Positions 25,719-35,243 of a DNA stretch of 64,000 nt are shown here, piece after piece. The notes under the pieces were generated by a model. That model made no database searches and had not been told where the DNA came from. It was given only the letters and a program-made list of their open reading frames with translations. Each line of letters starts with the position of its first letter. Positions within the stretch are counted from its first letter, which is position 1. The position numbers and the translations under genes are program-made. Origin of the DNA: Limosilactobacillus caviae (GTDB lineage: Bacteria; Bacillota; Bacilli; Lactobacillales; Lactobacillaceae); the NCBI RefSeq assembly GCF_014635905.1, contig NZ_BMDS01000002.1, positions 356,972 to 420,971 of the forward strand, written 5' to 3'.

Positions 25719-26792
25719 ATGGAAGCTGATAAATATTTGAATTTGATTCAGGAGGAATTAAAAAATCTTCCCGAATACGTTAATGAATATTATTTAGGAA
25801 CTAATCATGCGGTTACAACAACGTATCAATATTTAACGGAAATTCGACGCTTCTTTGACTGGCTTAGATCAAGCGGGCTTGTTTCTGTTAACTCTAATAA
25901 AAATTTACCGATTAATACACTAGCTACTCTGCGAAGAAATGATGTTATGCTTTATATTGATTATTTACAGCATACGACCAACGCGCAGGGACGGTTAAAC
26001 TCCCCTACCTCAATTAACCGATCAATTAACGCTTTAAGGTCGCTATATAAATTTTTAACTGTTACGGCTGATAATAATAACGGCGAGTCTTACTTTGATC
26101 GAAATGTCATGTTAAAAATTGATTCGCTTAATGATACAAAAACACTAAATTACCGTGCTCATACTCTTGCATCGCATATGTATCGCGGAGAAATGAAGTT
26201 TGATTTTATTAATTTTATCGAAAAAGAGTATCCCAACAAATGCGATAAGAGAGCTCTTCCTTCTTATAAAATGAATAAAGAACGTGATATTGCAATTATT
26301 GCGCTTATTCTTGGAACCGGAGTACGTGTTTCAGAAGCTGCCAATGTAAACCTTGCCGACCTAAATTTGAAGCAATCTCTGCTTGATGTTACCCGAAAAG
26401 GAGGGCAGCGAGATTCTGTTCCAATTGCTCCATGGGCGGTTTCGTATATTCAATCTTACCAATCAATTCGTGCACAACGGTATCACGCATTAAAAAAGGA
26501 TACAGCCTTCTTTTTAACTCTTTACCATCAGCAAACCCGTCGGATGACAGCTAATGCAATTGAGAAAATGGTTAAAAAGTATTCAACTGCATTTGGTCAT
26601 CCACTTACTCCACATAAATTGCGCCATACGCTTGCGTCGGAAATGTATGAAGTAACAAAGGATCAGGTGTTAGTTGCGCAACAGCTTGGTCAAAAAGGTA
26701 CTTCTGCTACCGATTTATATACTCATGTTGACCAAAAACAACAACGAGATGCACTTAAACAAATAAGTAAAACTTCTGATCAAAACAAATAA
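25719..26792 (+). CDS. xerS: Tyrosine recombinase XerS
   Basis: 357 residues, the length of XerS, the single-recombinase dimer-resolution enzyme of streptococci, lactococci and some lactobacilli. The SAM-like core-binding domain covers about 20-120 (TTTYQYLTEIRRFFDWL). The catalytic domain has Arg203 in GTGVRVSEA, Lys227 in TRKGGQ, HKLRH with His299/Arg302, and the nucleophile Tyr334 in ATDLYTHV. The box-III LGHxS of XerC/D reads LGQKGTSA, as usual for XerS. It normally works with FtsK at a dif-like site near the terminus. Confidence 0.9.
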   Translation: MEADKYLNLIQEELKNLPEYVNEYYLGTNHAVTTTYQYLTEIRRFFDWLRSSGLVSVNSNKNLPINTLATLRRNDVMLYIDYLQHTTNAQGRLNSPTSINRSINALRSLYKFLTVTADNNNGESYFDRNVMLKIDSLNDTKTLNYRAHTLASHMYRGEMKFDFINFIEKEYPNKCDKRALPSYKMNKERDIAIIALILGTGVRVSEAANVNLADLNLKQSLLDVTRKGGQRDSVPIAPWAVSYIQSYQSIRAQRYHALKKDTAFFLTLYHQQTRRMTANAIEKMVKKYSTAFGHPLTPHKLRHTLASEMYEVTKDQVLVAQQLGQKGTSATDLYTHVDQKQQRDALKQISKTSDQNK

Positions 26793-26862
26793 TTGCTTTT
26801 GATTAATGGCTATCTTCGGTATAATAGATGCTGGTGTATAATTTTTGATGGAGGAGAAAATT

Positions 26863-27021
26863 TTGGGCTTTATTACATCATTGTTTGGAAAAAGACAATA
26901 TGTTTGTCCGTTTTGCCACGAGCACTATACATTCTCAGCATTCCATGCTCGCCGGCTTGCTGACAAAGATGGACAAATTCATTGCTATTATTGCCGCAAA
27001 GTCTTACAACAATTGCATTAG
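26863..27021 (+). CDS. 52-residue zinc-ribbon protein
   Basis: TTG start at 26863, six bases after GGAGGAG; an in-frame ATG at 26848 would lie on top of the transcription start implied by TATAAT at 26837-26842. The protein begins GFITSLFGKRQYV (amphipathic) and carries two knuckles, CPFC and CYYC, 26 residues apart, with CHEHYTFSAFHARRLADKDG between: a compact zinc ribbon with extra His. Family unknown to me; a small nucleic-acid- or ribosome-binding role is possible. It is followed by a strong bidirectional terminator. Confidence 0.6.
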   Translation: MGFITSLFGKRQYVCPFCHEHYTFSAFHARRLADKDGQIHCYYCRKVLQQLH

Positions 27022-27063
27022 CCAATAATAGATATATTGTTTTTACAAAATAAAAATTTTAAA

Positions 27064-27110
27064 ACAAAAAATCGCTAAAGCTTAATTTAAAGCTTAGCGA
27101 TTTTTTGTTT
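27064..27110. terminator. Bidirectional terminator
   Basis: AAAAAATCGCTAAAGCTT pairs with AAAGCTTAGCGATTTTTT across a five-base loop, between the zinc-ribbon gene and the convergent fructansucrase. Confidence 0.9.
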
Positions 27111-27113
27111 CTA

Positions 27114-29444
27114 TTAATAGTAACGACGCTTGTTAACACCAGCAAGGCCAAACATACCAAGTAAGGTTGCTACACCTAATCCCATTACAGCTTTATTTGA
27201 ATCGCTACCGGTTTGTGGTAAACGACCATTCTTGGTTTCTGGTTGTTTAGGATTTTCAGGTGTAACTGGAGTTTGCGGTGTTGAAGGAACTTCAGGAGTG
27301 GTTGGGGTCTCCGGCGTCTTAGGTGTAGACGGTGTTTCTGGTGTTGCTGGATCATGTGGCTTTAATCCATAACCTCCAATTAAATCCCAATCAATCGGCT
27401 TACCCATTTCTCCAGGTAAAGCTGATGTTTGTAACGTTCCAAGCATATTATTATTTTCACTGTTATCGTTCCATACCCAGTTACCTTGGTTAGTAGCTTG
27501 AGCTAAGACAATAGTAGTATTATCTGGATTTACTTGAACAATAAAGCTAGGTGCCCAAGTTGAATTCATTCCTTTACCTGCTACTTCCCCACGGTTAGTC
27601 ATGTATGAAGTAATTAACAACTGATTTGCTTTACCTTTTACAGGTACTGCATAGTAAGAATAGGTTGCAGTTCGCCAATTTGCTGGAACGGATGCAGTTA
27701 AAACAACTCCAGAATCATTCAATGGCTTATATGGGCCAGTAAGACTATCTGAAACATAACCAATCATTGCTACGTTATCTCCAACAGTCTTATTAGCTTC
27801 ATTAAGAATATCAATATTTGTACCCCGGCTCAAACGAGTAGCAGAGAAAAGGTAATATTTATCACCAAGTTTAACTACATTAGGGCGTTCAAGCTCATCG
27901 CTTACCATATTTGATGTAATTAATGGAGAATAAACTTCTTCTACTTGTGGATTCTTTTCATCGTTATTTAACTTAAGAATACCTAAAGCGCCGTTTGCAA
28001 AGATAGCCTTTTTATAATCAATATTTGTAGTATTGGTAAGGTGGAATAAACTTTGAATATTGAATAAATCGTTTCCACCATAGTTTGACCAATTATAAAG
28101 TTGATTTTCACCTTGGTAATTTTCCGTTCCAGTGTTTCCCTCAAATACTAAATAACGATCACCATTTGGCATTTGTATAACATGAGCATCACGAAGAGTG
28201 TAGTTATCATCAAAGCTATTTACTTGTTTCCATTGGTCATATGTTTGATAGTGATAACCATCACCAGCAAAGACCACATGATTGTTATCTACTTTTTCAA
28301 TGTGAACACCATTTTCATCAGCAGTTAAGTACATAGTTGCACTTGCCAGCTTCTGATGATTAATTGCATTATTTGTATCATTAATTGTATAGAAAAGTTG
28401 AATGGAATTATCTGAATTAACAATAGCAGATCCAGACCATTCTTGAGTTAATGAATTCTCATTATATCCAAAAATTGATCCTGCATTACGCCAATGTGAA
28501 AAGTCGTTATCTCCGTACTTGTTGTAAAGCAAGTAAATATGATTATCTTCATGGTGTGGTCGTCCCATCATCGCAATAACAAGTTGATATCCATTCCAGT
28601 TAGAAACGTAACCAGTGACAGGATCTTGTACTGGCCATGAATCCCAAATATCTAAATCAGCATACTCACCTGTTTCTGCATCTCGTGTATATGCTGCATC
28701 CATATTTCTAATTTGACTGGCATTAAAATATGGAATAGCATACCGAGGATCTTGTTTTACCAAGGCATCACCAATCTTTTTAAGATCACTGTAAGTCATC
28801 TGTGCGCCAGCTTTGGCATTCTTAGAAAAGTTCACCTTATTCAATGCCTTAACTTGATCTTGAGTTAAGCTAGCTGGGTCAATTCCAGCATTCTTTACAA
28901 CGTTTTCTGCATCTTTATTTAGTTTAGAATTATTTTCTTTTTGTGGTGTGGTTTTTTCTGCATCTGTAGTTGAAGAATCCTTAGTATTTACAGGCGTTTC
29001 CGCATTATTTTCAGTATCTTTAACAGCTGGTGCAGCTTTTTGCTCATCATTATCTGTTACTTGTGCAGAATTAGCTACTTTGTTATCTGCACTACTTGAA
29101 GAAGCTGATGAACTTGTAGATGAATTAGTAAAATCAGCTTCTTTGCTATTAGCCTTTTGTGCATTAGCAACAGAAGAATTACTACTTTCGCTAGTTGTTT
29201 CTTTAGCTGTGGCTGCACTAGTTGCAGTAGTTTGACCACTACCTAATACAACGCTTTTAACAGCAACATTATTATCGTCAGTTGTAACTTTTACTGTGGA
29301 CGATACATCAGTGCTTTCTGTATCAGTATTTGCAGATGCATTTACAGCTGTTGCTCCCAAAACTAAAGCAGCTGTTGAAAGTGTAACTACTGCCCAGTTT
29401 TTACCGCTCTTATACATTTTCTTATGTTCTTTACGTTCTAACAT
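27114..29444 (-). CDS. GH68 fructansucrase (inulosucrase/levansucrase), cell-wall anchored
   Basis: 776 residues from ATG 29444 ([17 protein letters not shown], the start of L. reuteri 121 Inu as I recall it); a TTG 24 bases upstream is less likely. Layout: KxYKxGKxW signal peptide to about 37; Ser/Thr/Asn-rich variable region to about 170; catalytic five-blade propeller about 175-690; PxTP repeats about 700-730; anchor RLPQTG, hydrophobic span, NKRRYY. Catalytic triad: Asp268 (WDSWP, nucleophile), Asp419 (RDAHV, transition-state stabiliser) and Glu519 (ERPNVV, acid/base). It splits sucrose and builds a fructan outside the cell. Inulin versus levan specificity cannot be read by eye. Monocistronic. 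Confidence 0.93.
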   Translation of the reverse strand: MLERKEHKKMYKSGKNWAVVTLSTAALVLGATAVNASANTDTESTDVSSTVKVTTDDNNVAVKSVVLGSGQTTATSAATAKETTSESSNSSVANAQKANSKEADFTNSSTSSSASSSSADNKVANSAQVTDNDEQKAAPAVKDTENNAETPVNTKDSSTTDAEKTTPQKENNSKLNKDAENVVKNAGIDPASLTQDQVKALNKVNFSKNAKAGAQMTYSDLKKIGDALVKQDPRYAIPYFNASQIRNMDAAYTRDAETGEYADLDIWDSWPVQDPVTGYVSNWNGYQLVIAMMGRPHHEDNHIYLLYNKYGDNDFSHWRNAGSIFGYNENSLTQEWSGSAIVNSDNSIQLFYTINDTNNAINHQKLASATMYLTADENGVHIEKVDNNHVVFAGDGYHYQTYDQWKQVNSFDDNYTLRDAHVIQMPNGDRYLVFEGNTGTENYQGENQLYNWSNYGGNDLFNIQSLFHLTNTTNIDYKKAIFANGALGILKLNNDEKNPQVEEVYSPLITSNMVSDELERPNVVKLGDKYYLFSATRLSRGTNIDILNEANKTVGDNVAMIGYVSDSLTGPYKPLNDSGVVLTASVPANWRTATYSYYAVPVKGKANQLLITSYMTNRGEVAGKGMNSTWAPSFIVQVNPDNTTIVLAQATNQGNWVWNDNSENNNMLGTLQTSALPGEMGKPIDWDLIGGYGLKPHDPATPETPSTPKTPETPTTPEVPSTPQTPVTPENPKQPETKNGRLPQTGSDSNKAVMGLGVATLLGMFGLAGVNKRRYY

Positions 29445-29584
29445 AGAAATAAACCCCGTTTCTTTCAAATTGTTTAACGTTTATCATTTTACTTTGTATT
29501 ATTTTAGTATGCTTTATATAAATTATCAATAATATTTTCACAAAACTTTCATATTTAAAGCCGCATTTTATATTTGTTTTCCAT

Positions 29585-29652
29585 TTCCTTCTGAGACGAA
29601 TCATAATGAACTACTACCCATCAATTTGAATTTCATTACGTCTCAGAAGGAA
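29585..29652. repeat. Long interrupted palindrome
   Basis: TTCCTTCTGAGACG (29585-29598) is perfectly inverted at 29639-29652, and after a 5-base bulge TAATGAA pairs with TTCATTA. The arms end in short T or A runs on both strands. It could be a terminator, a small mobile-element relic, or a protein site. Confidence 0.65.
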
Positions 29653-29690
29653 TTTTGCTTTTTAGCCCTATTTTAGCTTTATCTTTAAAT

Positions 29691-29813
29691 AAGTAAGACT
29701 CTTTTGATAAAAGAGTCTTACTTTAATGTCCTAGAAAGACTGCTATAATAGGCTTTTAAAAAGCTATATTTTAATGTAAGACTGTTGTATAATTTTATTT
29801 AAAAAGTGTCTTA
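29691..29813 (+). promoter_or_regulatory. Array of four TAAGAC operator-like elements
   Basis: TAAGAC at 29694-29699 and 29777-29782 and inverted GTCTTA at 29715-29720 and 29808-29813. The first pair forms a 15-bp hairpin; the second pair flanks TATAAT (29788-29793). All share a wider AxGTAAGACxCT context, suggesting one regulator binding twice at the patatin-gene promoter. Confidence 0.4.
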
Positions 29814-29859
29814 CTTAAATTTAACCTATTTTTTGAGAAAAAAGGAGAATTTTCATCTT

Positions 29860-30714
29860 ATGTTATATAACGCAGCATTGGTTTTAGAAGGCGGCGCATT
29901 CCGAGGACAATATACTGCCGGGATTGTTGACACCTTTCTTGCCCACCATATTGAATTCCGTAGTGTAATTGGCGTTTCAGCAGGCTCTCTTTGTGGAGTT
30001 AACTTTGTATCCAAACAATATGGTCGAGCAGCAAATATTAACATTAATCACCGTCATGACCGTAAATATATTTCTATGGCCCGCGTATTTAAGAAACAGA
30101 TAATTAATCTTGATTACCTATTTGAAGATCATGGTTATTCCTGGCAAAACTTTAATGAAGCCGCATATCGCAGATCAGCTTCGCATTTTACAGCTGTTGC
30201 TACTTCAGTTAAAACTGGAAAGACAGTTCTATTTACCGACCCGGTAGGTGACGAGCTTACAAACGCACTAAAGGCTTCATCATCGATGCCATTTCTTTCG
30301 GATCCTCAAGAAACATCAAAGGGGCCTTGCCTTGATGGCGGTATTACAGACTCTATTCCTTTTGATATTGCTCAGCAACAGGGCTATGACAAAATAGTAG
30401 TCGTCCGTACAAGAGATGTTAAATATCGAAAAAAGCCTTCTAGCTCAGCGGTAAAGAAGTTATATGACATGGTTTATAAAGACTATCCCGCCTTTGCGAA
30501 AGCTGGTATTAATCGGCCGCTTCTTTATAATCAGCAAATTGCCGAAATAGACCGGTTAGTTAATGAAGGAAAATTATTTAACATCGCCCCCTCTAAGCCA
30601 ATTAAAATTAAACGAATTGAAGGAAATATCAAAAAAATTCGAGCATTATACGAAACTGGTCGTAAAGAAGGAGAAGAAATAATACCATCATTGGTTGAGT
30701 ATCTGACAAATTAA
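29860..30714 (+). CDS. Patatin-like phospholipase (YjjU/RssA-type)
   Basis: About 285 residues from ATG 29860, 12 bases after AAGGAG. The oxyanion loop is LVLEGGAFRG (G-G-x-x-R-G), the nucleophile elbow is GVSAG with Ser40, and the catalytic Asp159 lies in CLDGGITDSIP. This Ser-Asp dyad fold hydrolyses acyl lipids; bacterial cytosolic members are poorly characterised. A short tyrosine recombinase gene follows after 16 bases and may share the transcript. The upstream region carries the TAAGAC array. Confidence 0.88.
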   Translation: MLYNAALVLEGGAFRGQYTAGIVDTFLAHHIEFRSVIGVSAGSLCGVNFVSKQYGRAANININHRHDRKYISMARVFKKQIINLDYLFEDHGYSWQNFNEAAYRRSASHFTAVATSVKTGKTVLFTDPVGDELTNALKASSSMPFLSDPQETSKGPCLDGGITDSIPFDIAQQQGYDKIVVVRTRDVKYRKKPSSSAVKKLYDMVYKDYPAFAKAGINRPLLYNQQIAEIDRLVNEGKLFNIAPSKPIKIKRIEGNIKKIRALYETGRKEGEEIIPSLVEYLTN

Positions 30715-30730
30715 CAAAGGAAAAAATATT

Positions 30731-31378
30731 ATGTCAACTAAAAAGCGGATTTATATTCCCAAAAATAAAACTAACGGTCAAATTAAAGGAAAACGTAAAA
30801 TCTGGGTAGAAAATGTTAAATTTTTAACCCTTGAAGAATACGATCAGTTAAGAGAAACAATCAAATTATCCTCCCGCCCCGAATTGGTTAATCGTAACTT
30901 ACTATTAATCGCCATTGCTCTGAATAATGGCTTGCGAGCCTCTGATGTTGTCACACTCAGAGTTGGGCACGTCCTTAATAAAACCAAAACACGGGTTATT
31001 GAACAAAAAACTGGTAAAGCAAAAACCCTCTTTTGGAATAACTGCTTAGCTGAAATTATTGATTATCTTAATGATCTTGAGTACCACGATGAAAATGACT
31101 ACCTCTTTCCTGGAAAACAAGATGGTCATTTTTCAGTTCACGGTTTTTACGAAATGCTGCAACGAATGGCACGAAAAACTGGTAATGATAAAATCATATC
31201 AAAAATTGGCACACACTCTTTTCGGAAAACCTTCGGACGCCAATTATATAAAAAAGGGGTTAATGTTGAAATTATTTCTCAACTATTTAACCACTCATCT
31301 GAGCGCAATACTCGGCACTATCTTGGAATCGAACAAGAAGACCTTGATAAGGTTGTTCAAAATTTCAAATTCGAGTAA
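30731..31378 (+). CDS. Short tyrosine recombinase (catalytic domain only)
   Basis: 215 residues against about 300 for XerC/D: after a basic, low-complexity 25-residue start the protein goes straight into the catalytic domain. Key residues are Arg69 (NNGLRASDV), a Lys in EQKTGKAK, His162/Arg165 (HSFRKTFG), His188 (FNHSS) and Tyr197 (RHYLGI). The N-terminal core-binding domain is absent, as in some small integrases and fimbrial-type invertases. The target site is not known. It follows a lipase gene with which it has no evident link. Confidence 0.85.
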   Translation: MSTKKRIYIPKNKTNGQIKGKRKIWVENVKFLTLEEYDQLRETIKLSSRPELVNRNLLLIAIALNNGLRASDVVTLRVGHVLNKTKTRVIEQKTGKAKTLFWNNCLAEIIDYLNDLEYHDENDYLFPGKQDGHFSVHGFYEMLQRMARKTGNDKIISKIGTHSFRKTFGRQLYKKGVNVEIISQLFNHSSERNTRHYLGIEQEDLDKVVQNFKFE

Positions 31379-31487
31379 TTACTATTTCAAATATTATGTA
31401 AACTAAAATATTTAGTCACTTTTCCTAATGGTTTTAATATTATAATTCGTTATGATTAAACCATTATCAAGTATTGGATGTGTCTAA

Positions 31488-32378
31488 ATGAATGTAAAAA
31501 ATGTTCCAAAAAAACAACTCTGGGGTGTCGAATTAAACTTAATCTCTCTCCTATTCAGCAGTATCAGTCCGGTTCTCAATAAGTTTTCGCTTGTTGCTTT
31601 AAGTCCGGTTGTTGGTGGCATTTTTACTAGTATGTTTGCCGCAATTTTTGTCTTTGCAACGCTCCTTATTACCCGCCAGCGTGTTTCGCTAGGTAATCTA
31701 AAGAGTCCCTGGTTATGGGTTTTAGGTGGAACAAATGCGATCGGTATTATTCTTCAATATATTGCCTTATCCACTCTGAGTCCAATTACCGTTACCCTTA
31801 TTGCGCGGATGTACCTCGTTTATGTTTTCTTTTTATCTTATGTCTTCTTAAAAGAAAAAATTACAAAGTGGGATTATCTAGCAATTATTCTCTGTATTTT
31901 AGGGTCCTTTTTTATCTCCGGTAGCCGTCTTCAATTTAGTGATAATATCCTTGGCCTGGCTTGTGCATTTATCTACCCGCTAATGTATGCGGCTAATAAT
32001 ATTGTTGCTAAATACTTGGTTAGTGATGCTGAGCCTAGTAATATCCTTTTTTATAATCACCTCACCTCAGCATTATTGCTTTTCTGCTATGCACTCATAA
32101 CGAGGACTGCATTTAACAATCTTTCTGGTCAAGCAATTGCTTTTAATTTTGGTGGTGCATTCTTCAATGGATTCTTATCCCTGCTCCTCTTCTATACTAG
32201 TCTGAGATTTATTACGGCTGGTAAAGCAAATATTGTACGGGCACTCGGATCAGTAATTGTTATTATTTACTCTTCCTTCTTCTTCCCGGTTCAAGTAACT
32301 CCTTCTTTAGTATTAGGAGCTATTCTTGTAATATCAGCAAGTACAATTGTCACTTTTACAAAGACAAAATCATATTAA
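31488..32378 (+). CDS. EamA/DMT-family transporter
   Basis: 296 residues with ten predicted membrane segments in two five-helix EamA halves, about 10-140 and 155-290; the first half ends FLKEKITKWDYLAIILCILGSFFI and the second PVQVTPSLVLGAILVISAS, as expected of the duplicated domain. DMT exporters carry metabolites or drugs; the substrate is not predictable. Monocistronic, ending at a bidirectional hairpin opposite narI. Confidence 0.85.
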   Translation: MNVKNVPKKQLWGVELNLISLLFSSISPVLNKFSLVALSPVVGGIFTSMFAAIFVFATLLITRQRVSLGNLKSPWLWVLGGTNAIGIILQYIALSTLSPITVTLIARMYLVYVFFLSYVFLKEKITKWDYLAIILCILGSFFISGSRLQFSDNILGLACAFIYPLMYAANNIVAKYLVSDAEPSNILFYNHLTSALLLFCYALITRTAFNNLSGQAIAFNFGGAFFNGFLSLLLFYTSLRFITAGKANIVRALGSVIVIIYSSFFFPVQVTPSLVLGAILVISASTIVTFTKTKSY

Positions 32379-32421
32379 AAAGATCCAGGTATGCGAAATA
32401 ATTCGGATATCTGGATCTTTC
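32377..32421. terminator. Bidirectional terminator
   Basis: AAAGATCCAG pairs with CTGGATCTTT, closing both the DMT gene and the nar operon. Confidence 0.85.
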
Positions 32422-32427
32422 TGTGTT

Positions 32428-33120
32428 TTAATATGCTTTTACTCGTCGACGATAAACAATGTAACGACGGAAAATATATTGCCATGGTAAGGTTAAAGCA
32501 TGAACTAATCGTGTATATGGGAAATATCCGAAAATTGCAAGACCACATAAAATATGAATCTTGTAAATTAGCGGAACTGACATCATTAACTGCCACTGCG
32601 GATTTAGAACAAATAGACTTCTTACCCATGGACTAATCGTTGTTCGGTAGTTGTAGTCAATAAATGCGCCGGTAATGGTACATGTAAGTCCTAAAGCAAT
32701 TGTAATTAACAATGCCCAGTCAACGACGATATCATTAATATCACTTGTCTTATATACCCGTGAAACTGTCATGCGCCGATAAGTTAAAATAGCAATTCCA
32801 ATAAATGCTAAGAGGCCAGCAGGAATACCCATCATTAGCGAACCAAAAAGATGGTACATGTGTTCAGTAATTCCAAAATATGCAGTCCAGCTGGCAGGAA
32901 TAAACATCCCTAAACAATGACCAAAGAAAGCCAAGATAATTCCAATGTGGAAAGTAACGCTTCCTATCATTAACCATTTCTTTTCAAAAAGTTCACTAGA
33001 TTTCGCAGTTATTGAAAAGTGGAAGTATTTAAACCTTACAAAAGTTCCGATGAAAAATGACGCCAACATTATATACGGGTAAATTACCCATAGAAAAATC
33101 GACCAACCATCACTATGCAT
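32428..33120 (-). CDS. narI: Respiratory nitrate reductase gamma subunit NarI
   Basis: 230 residues, five membrane helices. It takes electrons from menaquinol and passes them through two b haems to NarH. Haem-ligand His are in GSVTFHIGIILAFFGHCLG and in the C-terminal KIHILCG segment, and VRFKYFHFS and HMYHLFGSLMMG match the NarI pattern. It is the last gene of narGHJI and overlaps narJ by 8 bases. Its presence requires haem and menaquinone, which many lactobacilli obtain from outside. Confidence 0.93.
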   Translation of the reverse strand: MHSDGWSIFLWVIYPYIMLASFFIGTFVRFKYFHFSITAKSSELFEKKWLMIGSVTFHIGIILAFFGHCLGMFIPASWTAYFGITEHMYHLFGSLMMGIPAGLLAFIGIAILTYRRMTVSRVYKTSDINDIVVDWALLITIALGLTCTITGAFIDYNYRTTISPWVRSLFVLNPQWQLMMSVPLIYKIHILCGLAIFGYFPYTRLVHALTLPWQYIFRRYIVYRRRVKAY

Positions 33121-33691
33121 CTTCTTGCACCTCCATTTTAATACATGAACCGATTAGCGAACGTGTGAGCCTAATTAGCTGAATATATGGATTATCACTA
33201 TCAGATACCGCATTCTTTAACAATGTATATGTTCCATCTTCAATAATACTTAACGCTAATTGAATATCCTGTCGCCGCGGATCATTAGTGTAGTCGCCAT
33301 ATGCTAAAAATTCCAATAAAAGAGGTAGGTAGTCAGAAAGCTCACTCGTTGCCTCTGATACGCCAAACATTTCATAAAGCATTTTTAGTCGTGCTAGAAT
33401 TGTCCCCCGCTCACGTGAATCTGTCATTTTATAGTATGACATGTAAAGGGTATAACGACGATTCATCTCAAAAAGATGAGCATACATTTCCTGTAATTCA
33501 ATTGATGGCATAGTCCCCAGCTCGTCAAATAAGCTTAAGAGTTCGCCACGCGTTGCTGTGGACAAAGCACCATCGTTTAGTAAAAGTTGACGAAACTCTG
33601 ATGAAAAAGTATCAGTAACAGGATAATCAATCAATCGTGAGAGAATTGCAAAAGTATCTTTTAATTCGGTTAGTCGTTTAAAATCAATCAC
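33113..33691 (-). CDS. narJ: Nitrate reductase chaperone NarJ
   Basis: 192 residues from GTG 33691, which lies 8 bases after GGAGGG and overlaps the narH stop (GTGATTGA); the upstream ATG at 33721 lacks a ribosome site. All-helical TorD/DmsD/NarJ-type protein with ARLKMLYEMFGVSEATSELSDYLPLLLEFLAY, the NarJ core (LPD/LP..LE..). It binds the NarG N-terminus and allows molybdenum cofactor insertion and membrane docking. Not part of the mature enzyme. Confidence 0.9.
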   Translation of the reverse strand: MIDFKRLTELKDTFAILSRLIDYPVTDTFSSEFRQLLLNDGALSTATRGELLSLFDELGTMPSIELQEMYAHLFEMNRRYTLYMSYYKMTDSRERGTILARLKMLYEMFGVSEATSELSDYLPLLLEFLAYGDYTNDPRRQDIQLALSIIEDGTYTLLKNAVSDSDNPYIQLIRLTRSLIGSCIKMEVQEDA

Positions 33692-35243
33692 GCCAAATCC
33701 CTCCGTAAAAGCTATCAGCATAAATCTGATTAGTCGATTTCCCAGCTTCTGCTTTTTTAAACATACTCTTGTGTTGCGGAGCTAATGCACACCCTTCACA
33801 TTCATCATAGCCTAAACTTCCTTGTTCGGTTTGAGCATCATCTAGTTCTGCCTTTTGACTGCTTGGAATTACAAAGCGGTCTTCATACTTAGCAATGGCT
33901 AATAAACGGTAGAGTGAAGTTGCTCGTGCTTCTGTTAGGCCGACTCGCTCTAACTTGCTTAAATCAAAGTCATGACCACTAGTCTTGGCCCGCATATATA
34001 GCCTCATCATTGCTAACTTATATAATGCTTGCTTAATAACAGGTACATTTCCAGCTGTTAAAAGGCTTGCTAAGTATTGAACCGGTACCCGCATTTGGTC
34101 AATACCAGGGAAGATCATTTCAGGATTCTTAATAGAATCACGACCTTCAAAGTAACTCATAACTGGAGATAGCGGTGGAATATACCACACCATCGGCATT
34201 GTTCGATATTCGGGATGAAGGGGAAAAGCAATCTTTTCTTTTACCGCCATCTTATAGATTGGTGATTTTTGAGCTGCTTCAATCATCTCTTCGGAAATGC
34301 CATCTTGACGAGCTTGTTTAACTATTTCTGGGTCATTCGGGTCTAAAAATAGCCCAAGTTGTGCTTCATACAGCTTGCTTTCATCAGGTGTTGAAGCAGC
34401 CTCCTCAACTCGGTCAGCATCATATAAAATAGCGCCAATATACCTAATCCGTCCAACACAAGTTTCAGCGCAGACAGTGGGTTGCCCTTCTTCAATTCGG
34501 GGATAACAGAAAGTACATTTTTCGGCCTTATGAGTTTTCCAGTTAAAGTAGACTTTTTTATAAGGACAGCCAGTCATGCAGAATCGCCAGCCACGACATC
34601 TTTCTTGATCAACTAAGACGATCCCATCTTCATCTCTTTTGTACATCGCACCCGATGGACAGGAAGCCACACACGGTGCATTTAAGCAGTGTTCACATAA
34701 TCGAGGAAGGTACATCATGAATGCCTGCTCAAAGTTGTTTTTAATATCCCCTTCGATTCTTTGCATATTAGGGTCTTGCGCTACATATTCAGTTGAACCA
34801 GCTAAATCATCATCCCAGTTTGGCCCCGTTGTCAGTTCCATTCCTTCGCCAGTGATCTGTGATTTAGGCCGTGCAACAGGTTGATGTTTTTGTTCAGGAC
34901 CAAATAGGGTCTTATAGTCGTAAGTCCATGGCTCATAATAATTATCCAGCTCTGGCATGTCATTATTGTAAAAAATCTTACCAAGAGCAATTTTATTTAG
35001 TTTATTTCCTGCGCGTAATTTAAGTTTACCTTTTGAATCAAGGGTCCAACCACCATGGTATTGATCTTCGTCTTCCCAGCGTTTTGGATAGCCGACACCT
35101 GGTTTCGTTTCAACATTATTAAACCACATGTATTCGGCACCAGGTCGATTAGTCCAAGTGTTTTTACAAGTTACTGAACAGGTATGACAACCAATACACT
35201 TATCGAGGTTTAAGACCATACTGATTTGTGCTTTAATCTTCAC
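33684..35243 (-). CDS. narH: Nitrate reductase beta subunit NarH
   Basis: 519 residues, usual length. It carries four iron-sulfur clusters: Cys16, 19, 22 and 26 (CIGCHTCSVTC), then CEHCLNAPCVASCP, CRGWRFCMTGCP (Trp in the second position marks the 3Fe-4S cluster) and CTFCYPRIEEG with CAETCVG. It moves electrons from NarI to NarG at the inner face of the membrane. It overlaps narG by 11 bases. Confidence 0.95.
   Translation of the reverse strand: MKIKAQISMVLNLDKCIGCHTCSVTCKNTWTNRPGAEYMWFNNVETKPGVGYPKRWEDEDQYHGGWTLDSKGKLKLRAGNKLNKIALGKIFYNNDMPELDNYYEPWTYDYKTLFGPEQKHQPVARPKSQITGEGMELTTGPNWDDDLAGSTEYVAQDPNMQRIEGDIKNNFEQAFMMYLPRLCEHCLNAPCVASCPSGAMYKRDEDGIVLVDQERCRGWRFCMTGCPYKKVYFNWKTHKAEKCTFCYPRIEEGQPTVCAETCVGRIRYIGAILYDADRVEEAASTPDESKLYEAQLGLFLDPNDPEIVKQARQDGISEEMIEAAQKSPIYKMAVKEKIAFPLHPEYRTMPMVWYIPPLSPVMSYFEGRDSIKNPEMIFPGIDQMRVPVQYLASLLTAGNVPVIKQALYKLAMMRLYMRAKTSGHDFDLSKLERVGLTEARATSLYRLLAIAKYEDRFVIPSSQKAELDDAQTEQGSLGYDECEGCALAPQHKSMFKKAEAGKSTNQIYADSFYGGIWRD

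Larger units (their letters stand above)
29445..29859. other. Regulatory-rich divergent intergenic region
   Basis: About 415 bases between the fructansucrase and the patatin-like gene with no coding potential. It holds a 68-base palindrome (29585-29652), a perfect hairpin (29690-29722) and four TAAGAC elements around two -10-like sequences (29744-29749 with TG extension, and 29788-29793). Confidence 0.6.

Noticed and set aside
28948..29235. 95-codon frame antisense to the fructansucrase variable region
   Set aside because: Produced by the Ser/Thr/Ala-rich repeat codons of the real gene; no start signal.
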